A DNA stretch of 64,000 nucleotides from Ephemerocybe angulata. Taxonomy: Eukaryota > Basidiomycota > Agaricomycetes > Agaricales > Psathyrellaceae. Position numbers and translations under genes: made by a program. The stretch spans positions 744,001-808,000 of the forward strand of contig JAACJK010000165.1 of NCBI GenBank assembly GCA_013368325.1, in the 5' to 3' direction. A model generated the notes under the pieces. That model was not told the DNA's origin, made no database searches, and saw only the letters and a program-made list of their open reading frames with translations. This document shows, in pieces, positions 1 to 11,230 of this stretch. Position 1 is the first letter of the stretch. Each line of letters begins with the position of its first letter.

Positions 1-677
1 CAATCTTCGACTGGATTGAGGGAGTGGGTCGCGGTGCCCGGAACTGGCGTGCGTCCCCTTCTTTTTTTCTGTCGATCGTGCTGACCTGTTTCATCCCTGT
101 CTTTAGGTTTGGCCCGTAAGCGCCCATTGCTCCCGGAAATTGTGGATAACGCCCGCGCGACGAAGTGTTATTCCGGTTGGGTCCATGACCTCATGTCCCG
201 CGTTCGTACCGTTCCTATCATTGCACCCCTAATTTCATGAGCTAATAAGGAACCTAGTGCGAGAGCATCTCCATTCGATCAGGTTGCTGGATGTATGTTG
301 CCGTGCAGCATCCATCTGCTCGGACTCCCTTCACGCATTATTCGTCCCCAAAGCTCCGTGCTGAAGCTCCGGCTGCGCTCGCGTCCTTTCATAAGGATGT
401 TAGCATGACAATGACCAGTCTAGTCCGCGCTGACCGTAAGGCCAAGGTTGAATCTATCGTTGAGGCGTTGAGAAACAAGGCTCGAGCGGAGGCCGCTGAA
501 GCCAAGACAGCTGCCACGGAGCAAAAGCTGGCACTGGCGAACGAGAGGTTGGAGGAGCTGGAAAGAAGGCTGGAATCGTTGACTGTCATCACGGAGGAGA
601 ACGAACTGTACCCGCCCGAGGACGAGCCGGAGGAGGATGACGAAGAGGAGTTCTCTGAAACTGAAGAACCCCTGTAG
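1..677 (+). CDS. 3' part of a hypothetical coiled-coil protein gene (5' end outside window)
   Basis: I do not recognise the family. The reading frame enters at base 3, leaves at an intron of about 34-106, continues at 107-201, and after a second intron (about 202-308) runs 309-677 to a stop. Both introns have GT donors and AG acceptors and keep one frame. The visible C-terminus has a basic segment, a long Ala/Glu/Lys-rich heptad-like helix (roughly the region coded by 430-590) predicted to form a coiled coil, and an extremely acidic tail (coded by 600-675, mostly Glu and Asp). Nuclear or scaffold function is possible but is only inference. An alternative is that translation starts at the in-frame ATG at 291. 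I prefer the spliced model because the upstream frames stay open across both junctions. Confidence 0.5.
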
Positions 678-898
678 CCACCCTCCATTACCTCAATACC
701 TTTTTCCTGTCACCATCGAAATGATATCTTTTATCCTTTGCCCTTCATTCGATATTTGAGTTACTGTCTATAATCACATAAGTATCGTATTGATAAAGTC
801 ACGCTCGACGTCAGTTAATACCTTCCTGGTAGCTCAGAACGGAGTTCAACAGAAAGAGAAGGAGTATAACATCCCTTGGATGTCAACTTGCATGCCAT

Positions 899-1771
899 TC
901 AATCTAACAAATGTGATCTCTGATAGTACAGGTCACCCTCGCTATACAAATCAATAAATTCGTCGTGCCCACGGAACCTGGCCATGTCCTCCAAGTCCTG
1001 AATCATCTCCACAGCTTGGTCTATTTTGGCACCCAGCGCTTCGAGCTCACCAAGTTGAGCTGCTGCTCCCACCTCCAATGAGATATCTTGCTCATGGGCG
1101 TAAACACCTTCTCGAAGCCGGATTAGGCGCGGCAAGACCAATACAAGGTCCTCGACCACACCACTCTCGATGTACCGAGCTGAAATATCCTCCAGGAACT
1201 CGCGAAGCGACCTATTTTCCAGCATGTCCTTGTAGGATGTGAGGAGAAATTTGGTATGCCCTTCCCAGATGTCCCTCGGAGGCCGGCGGCTAACCACTGC
1301 AGTGCTAAGAAACACAGTTCCTATGAGGTATGGAATGGCATTTGTCGCTCGTTTAACACACCTTAAATCACTCGCCGGTTTCGATTGTTTGCTACTACTG
1401 CCTTCATTCTTTGGGGCAGATTTCCTTCTAGAAATGTACACCCATTTTTGAGAGCGCATCCATGTATACAATCAATGAAGTACGCACCGCTGATATGACC
1501 GATTGCTTTTCTGACGATTGTCGTACTTGCGCTCCTCGTCAGATTTAACAACTTTTACTTTCTCATGCTTCGAAGGATCGTTACGCCTTTTGGCTGCATA
1601 TTTCTGCTTCCTGGAAATGGAGATGTTCTCCCGGAATCTGCAATAAAGTCAGTTGGACGGCGTAAGTGGTACAAGGATGCCGGGCCCTAACCGTTCATAG
1701 TACTTCCTGCTTCGTTCGCATGCAGCGGCCTTTTTCTCCTCCTCCGTTTTATAGAGAACAGGGCGCCCCAT
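899..1771 (-). CDS. Small fungal-specific protein of the MGRP-start basic family, hypothetical
   Basis: The gene starts at the ATG at 1771-1769 and begins Met-Gly-Arg-Pro. It goes on with a Lys/Glu/Arg-rich segment containing Tyr-Tyr-Glu-Arg and a basic Arg-Lys-Gln-Lys-Tyr-Ala-Ala-Lys-Arg-Arg stretch. This N-terminal layout recurs in many uncharacterised agaricomycete proteins. An intron near 1640-1693 and a second near 1436-1491 join three exons in a single frame. A further in-frame intron (63 nt, near 1310-1372) may exist, because good splice signals are present there. The C-terminal half is acidic and helical, without a domain I recognise. The basic N-terminus suggests nucleic-acid binding, which is inference only. 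It lies on the opposite strand to both neighbours. Confidence 0.55.
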
Positions 1772-2668
1772 TTCAGCTATACTAGAATTTACTATACCAG
1801 CTGTAGTGAGTGCGCAGTCTGGACGACCCGTACTCGAGTGGGGGTGGGGTGAGCTTGATGGTTGTTGCTAAAGTCGAAACCGGTAAGGATTCACAGTTCC
1901 GCGTCTGACTTGCGCGTTTCGTCTCACGTTTACTCCACCATCAAGACTGTTCATGCTCTCCAGGCTCGCTCAATACATTTAAAGTAAAAGTATGTACGTA
2001 GAATAATAAATGAATAGCACACAGTACATGCTATGAAAAAATCTAGACATATATAAACATATATCATACTAAACCAAGTGACAAAGGAAGGGCGTCAAGT
2101 CGCACCTTGCCAGCTCGGATTTAGCAACAGTAGAATGAGGTACGCACCCTTTCACTGTCAGACACTGCTCGTTAAACTTCTTGCAGATCAATCTTACTGA
2201 ACTGTAGAATACTGGCGGAAAATGAGTGCTCGTACGTCGCATATGAACGCACATTGTACTTCGCGCACAAGGGGGCGCGCACTGGCTGCCTGATGTCCCT
2301 GCTGTCACAAAAGGAAGGTGTGAGCCTAGCTTTAGACTACCCTGCGAGTCTCACTGAATTTATAGTGGCGTGGAAGGTGTCAAGAGATGAAAGTACTTTG
2401 TACGTCGCTTCACGCACGTACTCACTGCCTAATGTACTCGCTATCGCTAGAGGATGGCGCGAGGCTTACTGGAGAATTATCTGAGTATAGTTTTTGCTGG
2501 TCTAAATCACTGAGATACATAATATCTTCGAAATCCTACAAAGGGCTGTGTGTGATAGGGCGGGAACGTCAAGAGGCGCTCACAAATATCGCAGAGGCGC
2601 GCAACAAAGCTCCGTAACGGCATATGCCATGACGGATCACATCAACCTCCGGCGGAATCTGATCTATC
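1772..2668. other. Intergenic stretch with an AT-rich core and a diverged two-copy repeat
   Basis: No convincing exon structure is seen. Around 1976-2075 the sequence is very AT-rich with TATA-like runs. Two diverged copies of a segment about 139 bp apart (roughly 2265-2400 and 2405-2540) both contain the string coding Ala-Arg-Thr-x-Cys-Leu-Met. They lie in different frames, so they look like a non-coding tandem duplication and not a protein repeat. Confidence 0.35.
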
Positions 2669-3673
2669 ATGCATTCTCCCCGTGACCTTGCACACTCTTT
2701 CATCGACACCACCATCGACAATACCATGAGCAACCCCACATCAGCAGATGCATCCCAGGTTTTGCCATCTCGAGAGCTTCCTCTCCTCCCTGTGTAAGTC
2801 TTCCAAGTATCACAGCAGCTACTCCTAATAATGCGAATAGTGCTGTAGGTCAGCGCAAAAACGTAAAGCTCAGGGGGACCACGTAGGCCGCAGGCCCAAG
2901 AAGATGTCGGAGCAGTATAAGGAGTAAGTCACTGCACTGCGAGAAGGACTGTAGCCTGATTTTTCCCGCATCCTGTGTAGATCTGTGGCTCGGGGGAAGG
3001 AGCTAAGGGATGCAGGCTTAGAGGAAGACCTCGTTATCATCAAGAGTCCGTCAGGGAGACACACGCTTGGCCGTCGTTACGTGCCCATCGGTACAGTTCC
3101 AGCTTATCCCTCGTTGGGTGATAGATCTTCGCCCAGGAAGAGCAACACGTCTGCAGTAGCCAAGTGCGTATTCCCTTTTCTTTCTCGATATATGTGCCTG
3201 CCTGATACGTTTCATGTTAGAGCCAGTCAAGCTGGAAGGTCTGGGAAGGGTCGCAGTACTTTATCTGCTGATGACGAGTACGTGTATCTACTGTTCGTTA
3301 TTTACCACCACCTCATCACACTCCCCACACAGTCCTTTTGGTGTGGCGGCTTTTGGAATAGATGGAAGGTCTGGGACTTCATCTGCTGTTGACGAGTACG
3401 TGTATCTACTGTTCGTTATTTACCACCACCTCATCACACTCCCCACACAGTCCTTTTGGTCTGGCGGCTTTTGGAATAGATCCTGATTTAAATGACCCAT
3501 TCCCAGAGGCATTAGATTCGTCAGAGGATGAGTATGATAGCGATGGCAGTAGTGAAACGGGGGTTAGCGTGCTGGGACGGATCTCAAGCCAAGCGAACGA
3601 GGAGAGTGTCGGCCTGGAGGCCAAAATTAGCGAAGACGAGCACGAGGCTGAGGCCACTGAGTTTCAGGAGTAG
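2669..3673 (+). CDS. Hypothetical protein with a duplicated exon-intron unit and acidic C-terminus
   Basis: Six exons are supported by strong splice sites: about 2669-2793, 2849-2923, 2981-3162, 3221-3277, 3333-3395 and 3451-3673. All five junctions split a codon in the same way (phase 2) and keep one frame to the stop at 3671. The protein (about 240 residues) has a short basic segment near residue 50 (Gly-Arg-Arg-Pro-Lys-Lys) and an acidic Ser/Glu/Asp-rich C-terminus. No domain is recognised. Exon 5 plus the start of exon 6 repeat the sequence Asp-Pro-Phe-Gly-x-Ala-Ala-Phe-Gly-Ile-Asp, the product of a tandem duplication that also copied the intron. The start is the first ATG in the open frame; an in-frame ATG at 2726 is a possible alternative. 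Confidence 0.6.
3233..3480 (+). repeat. Tandem duplication of an exon-intron unit (two copies, introns identical)
   Basis: Copy 1 is 3233-3362 and copy 2 is 3363-3480. The two 55-bp introns (3278-3332 and 3396-3450) are identical base for base. The exon parts differ by a 12-bp gap and a few substitutions. Both copies keep the reading frame, so the duplication added coding sequence without breaking the gene. Confidence 0.85.
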
Positions 3674-4514
3674 ATTAAGAATAGCATCGAGTTCCCATAT
3701 ACATACCGCGCACTCATGGACATGGTTTCGATGGGGGTTTTGGGGCCCAAATACCTGGGTTCTGGAACGGTGGCCTTGACCCCGAGAATCGCTCAATGCT
3801 CAGGGTTGGGCCTGGTTGGGCATATGATTTTTTTCAAGTCTGTTACCATATGATCTTTTTTATTTTTTAACCCCAAGCGCGGAGCAGTTGGCGCCCGTCC
3901 ATAATGATACACAGGGATCAACTTCGCGAAGATCACTGATGAGAATCTACACGGTCATGTGGTGGTAAAATGAACCGCGACGCGACGGCATCAGGCTGCC
4001 CTATCTGAATCATCTATGTCGAAGTGAAAGGCCAAGTTCAACCCACTTGGATTCGTCTCATGCCACAAGGTACACAGCCAGTATATCTCTCTTCTATTTC
4101 CGTTGTACAGAGCATTAAAGGCCTACCACAGCGTTTTTACAGTCGATGAGCAAGATGGGTCGTATCAACCACAGCCATCGGACGCGCATACAATCGTCAA
4201 GATGTCTACTTAGCTTAAGATTGCATGCGTGTCGCGAGCATGCATGTCTCCTCCGGGCTCCTGGTATCAGCTGGTATCAACGACCGCCATCGGACGCGCA
4301 TCCAATCGTCAAGATGTCTTGTTCGCCTCATGAATGGACGCGTGTTGCGCGCACTCGTGTCTCCTCCCTTCCATATGCTCTCATCGGCCGGCCGTGCCCC
4401 TTGGACCTTTTCACGGATAGTAAACGACCCCAAATGGACGTTCCTGCCCCCATCCTTTGTCTACACTCCCACTCAGACGTGAAACCGACTCTCTGAAAGC
4501 ATTGAATACCCAGA
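3674..4514. repeat. Intergenic region holding a diverged 112-bp direct repeat
   Basis: No gene is seen. Copies at about 4163-4262 and 4275-4374 share a block beginning tatcaac and containing the string gccatcggacgcgcat, followed by caatcgtcaagatgtct. Their 3' halves have drifted. The offset is 112 bp. Confidence 0.6.
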
Positions 4515-7350
4515 ATGTCCGCTCAACCAACGTCCGCTCAAGGTGTGTGCTTTCGAGGTGTATTCAGGGTCCGATACTTACAGCGCGTACAGCTGTCATG
4601 GACGCCTTCCTAGAGAGCAATCGGCTCCTCCCCTACTCTGAAAAAATTGGTGTGTAGGGCACTCGCGACGACGCGCATGTAACTAAATGGTCTTGACAGC
4701 GTCCCTTGAAGCAGCGTTCAAGTTCTCCACGGGAGAACTTGAAGACTTGGAAAAAAGGAGGGACTTCGCTCGATCGCAGAAGTTGACCTATTCGCACATT
4801 TCGAGGAAGGTCAACATCATGAAACAACGGTTGGCTGGTATTGAAGGCGCCATGGCGCAAGTGAGGTCTGAGGAGAGAGGTTCATCTCTATCTCCTGTGC
4901 CAGAGGACTCCGAGTCCGCGGCTCCTTCCTCGCTCAACCAAGCCGCTGCGCCCCCTCAAGCCGGAGGAGTCAGCTCCACTCCTCCCCCCGTCAACACTGA
5001 CCGCCACCCGGACAACGAGGCGACTGCGACTTCTGAGGTCGTCAGTTCCGCCTCTCCCCCCTCGCTCAACCAAGCCACTGCGCTCCCTGAAGCCGGAGGC
5101 GTCGGCTCTACTCCTCCCCCCGTCAACGAGACCTCTGCGGCTCTCCCTCCGGTCAGCGAGCCCACTGCACCTCCTGGAGCCGTCAACACTGCAGTTCCGC
5201 CGGTCGAAGAGGCCACCGCCACCCCTCCGGTCAACGAGGTCACTGCGCCCTCTCGAGTGGTGGATCCCGCTTCTCCTCCAGTCAACGAGGTCACTGCTCC
5301 CTCTGAGGTCGTCGATCCCGCTTCTCCTCCAGTCAACGAGGTCACTGCTCCCTCTGAAGTCGTCGATCCCGCTTCTCCTCCAGTCATCAACGCGGTCGTT
5401 CCTCCGGTCCCTGTGCCCGCTAACGTTGTAGAGGCCGTCATCCCGCCGACCGCTCCGACCGCTGCGCCTGTTGGAGTAGTTGATGCGGCGCTTCCCCCTG
5501 TCACCGAGACCTCCGCACCTCTTACTCCAAATGTCGTTCCCACCACAACTGGTGTCATCAAGCCTGAGGCACAGGAGGTTGTACTTCCTCCTGCATCTTC
5601 CTTTGTTCCCCCAGTCGGTCAAGGTTCGTGTGATACCCGTTCATGACTACAATATGAGCTAACGTACATTCAAGCTCCTTTGACTCGTGTGAAGCCAGAG
5701 GCACAGGAGGTTGCCGTTCCTCTCCCTGAACGCCCCGTGCCCGTACGTCCAGCCCAACAAGGTATGTGTCCATCTCTCTACACACCATTTCTCTGAGTAA
5801 GAGCTGACGTTGTCCCAAGATCCTATGCAGCCTGTCAAACCCGAGGCACAGGAGGCCGCTCTTCCTCCTCCCGCGAGTGGCGCGCCGCCCATCGCTACAG
5901 CCCAGCAAGGTACGCCTCCGGATCCGTAAACACTGTTCATTCAATTGGAACTCACGATCATACAAAATTCATAGTACATATCAAGCCCAAGGTGGAGGCT
6001 GCCGATCGTCTCCCTCCTAAAGGTTCAAACAAGCGAAAGCCGGATGCTGACTTGGAGGTCATTGTGATCTCGAGTGACTCCGATACCCCAGGGCCTGTGA
6101 AGCCCACCGTAAAACGTACGTGTTCTGAAGTTATGTGCATCTCAGTTGTACCTTGACGGCTAATACGAACCTTCTTCTCTAGGCGCCAAACGAACGGGGC
6201 CCAAGGCCGGTGCAAAAGGCAAGGGAAAATCGAAAATGAAGCCAGAGGACGAGGGCATGCGGTTGATCGATGACGCCGATTTCCAATTACTTCGCGAGGG
6301 ATCAGAACCTGAGTCGGTGCCTCAGATCCTTACGAAGGCGGAGCTCGCGGAGGAGGACAATAAATTTGCACGTGAGTTTGTCCGTCCACGCTTCGTCCAA
6401 AAAAAGAGTTATTGACAATGTCCTTCCTCACAGTGGCCGGCGAGAATTCTATGCACAACTTCATCACTCACAATCTCATGCTATCTGGTCGGATCCGTAG
6501 CAAGGCCCGGAAGGTCCAGGAGTACCTGCCGGAGTCTGCCACGACATCTCGCATCCTGGCCATGTCTATGTTTCTCTTGGACAACGGCACCGGTCAGACA
6601 AAGTGCGCGTATCACAGCGTCCTCGATCACCAGTGCCTCGTCAACGACCAGGACAGCAGGGAGCTGAAAGGGACGGTTAGGAAGCCTAAGTTCGACAAGA
6701 AGGTCACCGGTGTTCCCTTCAGTCCATCGCAGACAACGACCGCCCTTCCTTCGTCGGTCGCCAAGGTTCCAGGGCCAGCCAAAAGTCTTGTAATCAAGAG
6801 GCTGCCATCGCATAACGACAACCCGCACAAGGTCCCGCCAGTCGTCAGCGGCATGGGCGAAGCCGAACTGCTCACCTTCTTCCGCAAGATAGGTGAAGCA
6901 TACTACTTGCACTGTGGGTGCGAGTTGGAGACGTGTCTCCTCGACTTCTACCTGTGGAAGAGCAGCCCCATGCTTGTCTCCCCCTCGACCGGCGCAATGG
7001 AATACTTCGGCGTTTCTCCAGACCCTAGGCACCGGGGTCACTTCAACCATATCTTCCGGGCCTTGAGGATTAGGGTCGACGACTTGTACCTGTTTGACAG
7101 GAACGGCGTCCGAAGGGATACGTCCAATGCCCCCGAAGCGCTTCTCAACTGGTACTCTTACCATGGCCTGACTCTCCCCTCCCCCGCTCCTCCCACCCCT
7201 CAGCCCAAGCAACGACAGAAGCCCCAGTACGTCGAGATTGACGATCTTCCCACCCCGGGACCTTCGGGTCACAGGAGCTTTGCGGACCTATCCCTTTCGG
7301 AAGCCGAGGACGTGGACATGGGCGACGAGGAGATGGACTTGGGCTCGTAA
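4515..7350 (+). CDS. Pro/Val-rich protein with repeated SUMO-type motifs, a SIM and a conserved C-terminal region
   Basis: Eight exons (4515-4542, 4584-4649, 4700-5623, 5675-5761, 5820-5909, 5975-6115, 6183-6371, 6434-7350) join in one frame to an 813-residue protein. All junctions are phase 1. Residues about 1-80 are helical. Residues about 90-330 are low-complexity Pro/Val/Ala/Thr, including three tandem copies of a 17-residue unit around 5232-5384. Lys319, Lys346 and Lys375 sit in identical Ile/Val-Lys-Pro-Glu-Ala-Gln-Glu contexts, matching the sumoylation consensus (hydrophobic-Lys-x-Glu). Residues 427-435 (Val-Ile-Val-Ile-Ser-Ser-Asp-Ser-Asp) form a classical phosphorylatable SUMO-interaction motif. 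The C-terminal 300 residues are non-repetitive with an acidic tail and no family I recognise. A nuclear adaptor role is inference. Confidence 0.75.
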
Positions 7351-7546
7351 TTTATCTACCGATCTTTGTTTTCTTTCTGCGTCTCTCGAATTTTATCTGC
7401 CTTTCTTTCACTGTGCGCGACAAACACTAAGAGATCTGAGATTTGAGACAAACGTGGCGATACAAAAGAGTAGATTCGACGTATGGTACATGCTATCAAC
7501 CTCTGAGTTCCTTCGGCCACTTGCCGGGCCCAACCACTGCTTGATA

Positions 7547-8649
7547 TCAGCTTCGTGTCCACTTGACGGTAAAATATAAGTACACACCGGTTTGTATCCT
7601 TTCAGACGAACCACATGACGAAGGGACGTTTAAGTTCCACGTTATCGAAGGAATGCGAGAACCGTAGCTTCCAGCGTCGGTGAAGTGGACGGAGTACATC
7701 AGGAGGTCGGGATACGCCCTGGAGAGTGCGGGGCAGGAGGGGTTCATTGGGCAAAGGTGACGTCCAATCGCGCGCGTTGCGTTTTCGAACATGGTAAAAC
7801 CGTGGCCAACGAGCCTATCAAACACGGGGATGTCGAACGTTGATGAGCCGTCTTCAGGGATGACGATGGTGAAAAGCCCCTTGCGAGCCTCGGTGAGTTC
7901 GGGATAAAGGCAAACCGCGTCGTTGGAGGTGATGAAATTCATGAGGGCGGTTGTTGGGGCTTCGGTGATTAACGCAATAGGGGGGACACGACATTGTATG
8001 AATAGAATCTCTCGGTCGAGCGTCGTATTGACCATGCGGAAGATCTTGACGATGTTGTCTCCGTATCCGTAGTGGCGGTATCCCAGCACCGTACATTTCT
8101 CATACGTGTGGAGGAGCGTGTCGACAAGGCGGTAGCCATTTCCCCGATCATCCGATGCATCGTTGTCGTCGTAAACCTGTTGGTGTGGGGCACCCAAGTC
8201 CGGGTGGGAGTCGGTGCTCGTCTGTGTATACACCTCCAGGACGCGAGGCATTGGGACTTCCTCGGCAAAGATTCGAAGAGCCGCCATGCCTCCGATCACA
8301 GCCCCGTAGTACTGCATGGACTCGAGAAAGGGAGCGGGATCGAGCCCAAAGGTCCGGAGGGTGTTGCGCACGCGTGTAGTGACCGGGGTGGCTACCAACT
8401 TCTCCATGTGAAGGCACGAGTCGTGTAGGGAGCGACGGTCAGAGAAAGGGAGCAAGGAGACGATGAAGAGGGAGAGATCGAGAGGAAGGCGAAGTATTGG
8501 TGCGTCCTTGTCAGACGCTGACAGAAGGCGGTCATGAATACGACTGAATCAGACCTATCGGGAGACTTACTATGTCGCTTGTTACAGAAGCTGCACCACT
8601 CCAGCTCCTCCCGGTACGGATAACGCTGAACGAGCCTTCGGATGCGCAT
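7547..8649 (-). CDS. Hypothetical agaricomycete protein with an F-box-like N-terminus
   Basis: Two exons (8649-8571 and 8517-7547) are joined by a 53-nt intron with canonical ends. Near the start the protein has Glu-Leu-Glu-Trp-Cys-Ser-Phe-Cys, followed by a Leu/Pro-rich helical segment (Leu-Arg-Leu-Pro-Leu-Asp-Leu-Ser) reminiscent of an F-box. It then continues for about 290 residues without a recognised domain. The start is uncertain: the frame stays open to an ATG at 8844, and a neighbouring frame (8532-8789) encodes Cys-Thr-His-Cys, hinting at an extra upstream exon or a frameshift that I could not resolve. It converges with the gene ending at 7350. Confidence 0.5.
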
Positions 8650-8964
8650 CGGGGATGGGACAGGTAGGAGTGAAACGTAGGGAGTGAAGTGGGAGGGAGA
8701 CGGGAAGTGTCGCGCGTACAATGGGTGCAATTCAAGGTTTCCCACGCCCCATCTGGCAGCCCCTCTCGGCGATGCTCGACGAGGCACACGACATTTGTCG
8801 GCGGGTCTCCGTGACACGGAAGGGGTCAGCACAGAACGGTACACAGACCCGTGAGCTGAAAGTCAGATAATAATAAGGATTCCAATGTCTACAGAAACAT
8901 TGGACAGAACCAGCCATACAAATGCATGACTAGTTGATACAAAAGCAAGCGCCCGCCTCTTAGA

Positions 8965-11230
8965 GAAGCATTGCAGCAGTGGTTTGTGTAGTACGATGTC
9001 TGTAGGAACAACGGTTGTGTGGTCAGCAGTGGCACACTGTTTCGGGGCGGCCGTCCCACCTGTGGTATTAATCAATGCCTCCAGAGCAAACGCAGGCCAC
9101 ATTTCATCGGAAAGTTGCTTCCAGAACCTTTCGTCGGATTAACAACTCTTACAGAAGCATTGCATGGGCGGTTTGAGTGGCACAATGTCTCTAGAAACAA
9201 CGGTTCACTGGCACACTGTTCTGGGGCGGCCAACCCACCTGCGGTAATTATCGATGCCTCCAGAGGAATCGCAAGTCACATTTCGTTGGTGGGTTGCTTC
9301 CAGAACGTCTCGTTGGGTAACCGCCCCTTACCGAAGCATCGCAGGATTGGTTTGGGCCGTGCACTGTCTGCTGAAGCAACGGCCAGGCGGTGTACACTGC
9401 AATCATCGACGCCTCCAGAGGAAACACATGTCGCTTTTCGTCAGCGCATTGCTTCCAGAACGTCTCGTTGGATGACCACCTTTTACTGAAGCAATGCAGA
9501 GTTGATTTGGGCGGTGCGATGTCTGTAGAAGCAATGGAAGGAGGGTCACCACTGGCGCACTGTTTCGGAGCGGCGGACCCACCTGCGACAATACCGATGC
9601 CTCCAGAACAAACGCAGGTCACATTTCGTCGGTGGGTTGCTTCCAGAACTCCTCGTCGGGTGACCGCCCCTTACCGAAGCATTGCAGGCCTGGTTTGGGC
9701 CGTGCGTTGCGGCCGGGCGGTGCTTTCAGAAGCATCGCAAGGGTGGTTTGGGTTGTACAATGTCTCTAGGAACAACGGTTAATACCGATGCCTCCAGAGG
9801 AAATGCACGTCACATTTCGCCCGTCCTTTGATTCCAGAAGCTCTCGTTGGATGACCACCGCTTACTGAAACAATGCAGAGGTGGTTTGGGCGGTGCGATG
9901 TCTGTAGAAGCAATGGAAGGAGGGTTAACACTGGCGCACTGTTTCGGGGCGGCGGACCCACCTGCGATAATACCGATGCCTCCAAAGGAAATGTAGGTCA
10001 CATTTCGCCCGTTCTTCGCCTCCAGAAGCACTCGTCGGACGACCACCGCTTACTGAAGCAATGCAGAGGTGGTTTGGGCGGTGCGATGTCTGTAGAAGCA
10101 AGGGACGGGACCTTAATACCGATGCCTCCAGAGGAAATGCAGGTCACATTTCGCCCGTCCTTTGCTTCCAGAAGCACTCGTTGGATGACCATCGCTTACT
10201 GAAACAATGCAGAGGTGGTTTGGGCGGTGCGATGTCTGTAGAAGCAATGGAAGGAGGATTAACACTGGCGCACTGGTTCGGGGCGGCGGACCCACCTGCG
10301 ATAATACCGATGCCTCCAGAGGAAATGTAGGTCACATTTCGCCCGTTCTTCGCCTCCAGAAGCACTCGTCGGACGACCACCGTTTACTGAAGCAATGCAG
10401 AGGTGGTTTGGGCGGTGCGATGTCTGTAGAAGCAAGGGACGTGACCTTAATACCGATGCCTCCAGAGGAAATGCAGGTCACATTTCGCCCGTCCTTTGCT
10501 TCTAGAAGCACTCGTTGGATGACCACCGCTTACTGAAGTAATGCAGAGGTGATTTGGGCGGTGCGATGTCTGTAGAAGGAAAGGACGGGACCTTAATACC
10601 GATGCCTCCAGAGGAAATGCACCTCACATTTCGCCCGTCCTTTGATTCCAGAAGCTCTCGGTGGATGACCACCTCTTACTGAAGCAATGAAGAGGTGATT
10701 TTGGTGGTGCGATGTCTGTAGAAGGAATGGATGGACGGTCAACCCTGGCGCACTGTTTCGGGGCTCCGGACCCACCTGCGATAATACCGATGCCTCCAGA
10801 GGAAATGTAGGTCACATTTCGATCGTTCTTTGCTTCCAGAAGCACTCGTTGGATGACCACCGCTTACTGAAGCATTGCAGGACTGGTTTGGGCCGTGCGT
10901 TGTCTGTAGAAGGAATGGATGGACGGTCAACACTGGCGCACTGTTTCGGGGTGGCGGACCCACCTGCGATAACACCGATGCCTCCACAGGAAATGCAAGT
11001 CAGATTTCGCGCGTACCTTGCTTCCAGAAGCACTCGTCGGATGACCACCTCCTACTGAAGCAATGCAGAGGTGATTTGGGCGGTGCGATGTCTGCCGATA
11101 CAATGGTTGCTTTCGGGCAGCGGGACACCTGCAATCATCCACCAGAGCCACTCGTGATGCAGGGAACCGACTGGCGAGGTATGCGCGGTGGGAATGGCTG
11201 TAGAACCACAGGATGGATAAACACTCGTTA
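8965..11230. repeat. Satellite-like tandem array with 188-bp and 146-bp monomers
   Basis: Monomers begin with gaagca(a/t)(t)gcag at about 8965, 9154, 9333, 9488, 9676, 9729 (after a 53-bp partial), 9867, 10055, 10201, 10389, 10535, 10681, 10869 and 11057. Spacings are mostly 188 or 146 bp. Short monomers lack a 42-bp block (the segment with tggcgcactgtttcgg and ggcggacccacctgcg). A 334-bp pair (188+146) is repeated nearly perfectly at 9867-10200 and 10201-10534. The outer monomers are more diverged than the inner ones, as expected for an array growing by unequal exchange. ORFs of 60-156 codons on both strands inside the array are by-products: the 334-bp period is not a multiple of three. Confidence 0.9.

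Noticed and set aside
4888..5622. Two long minus-strand ORFs opposite the Pro/Val repeat region
   Set aside because: They are complementary-strand shadows of a low-complexity coding repeat, rich in Gly/Arg or Thr/Gly only because of the codon pattern.
8965..11230. CRISPR-like array
   Set aside because: Repeat units are long and contiguous with no unique spacers, and the genome is eukaryotic.
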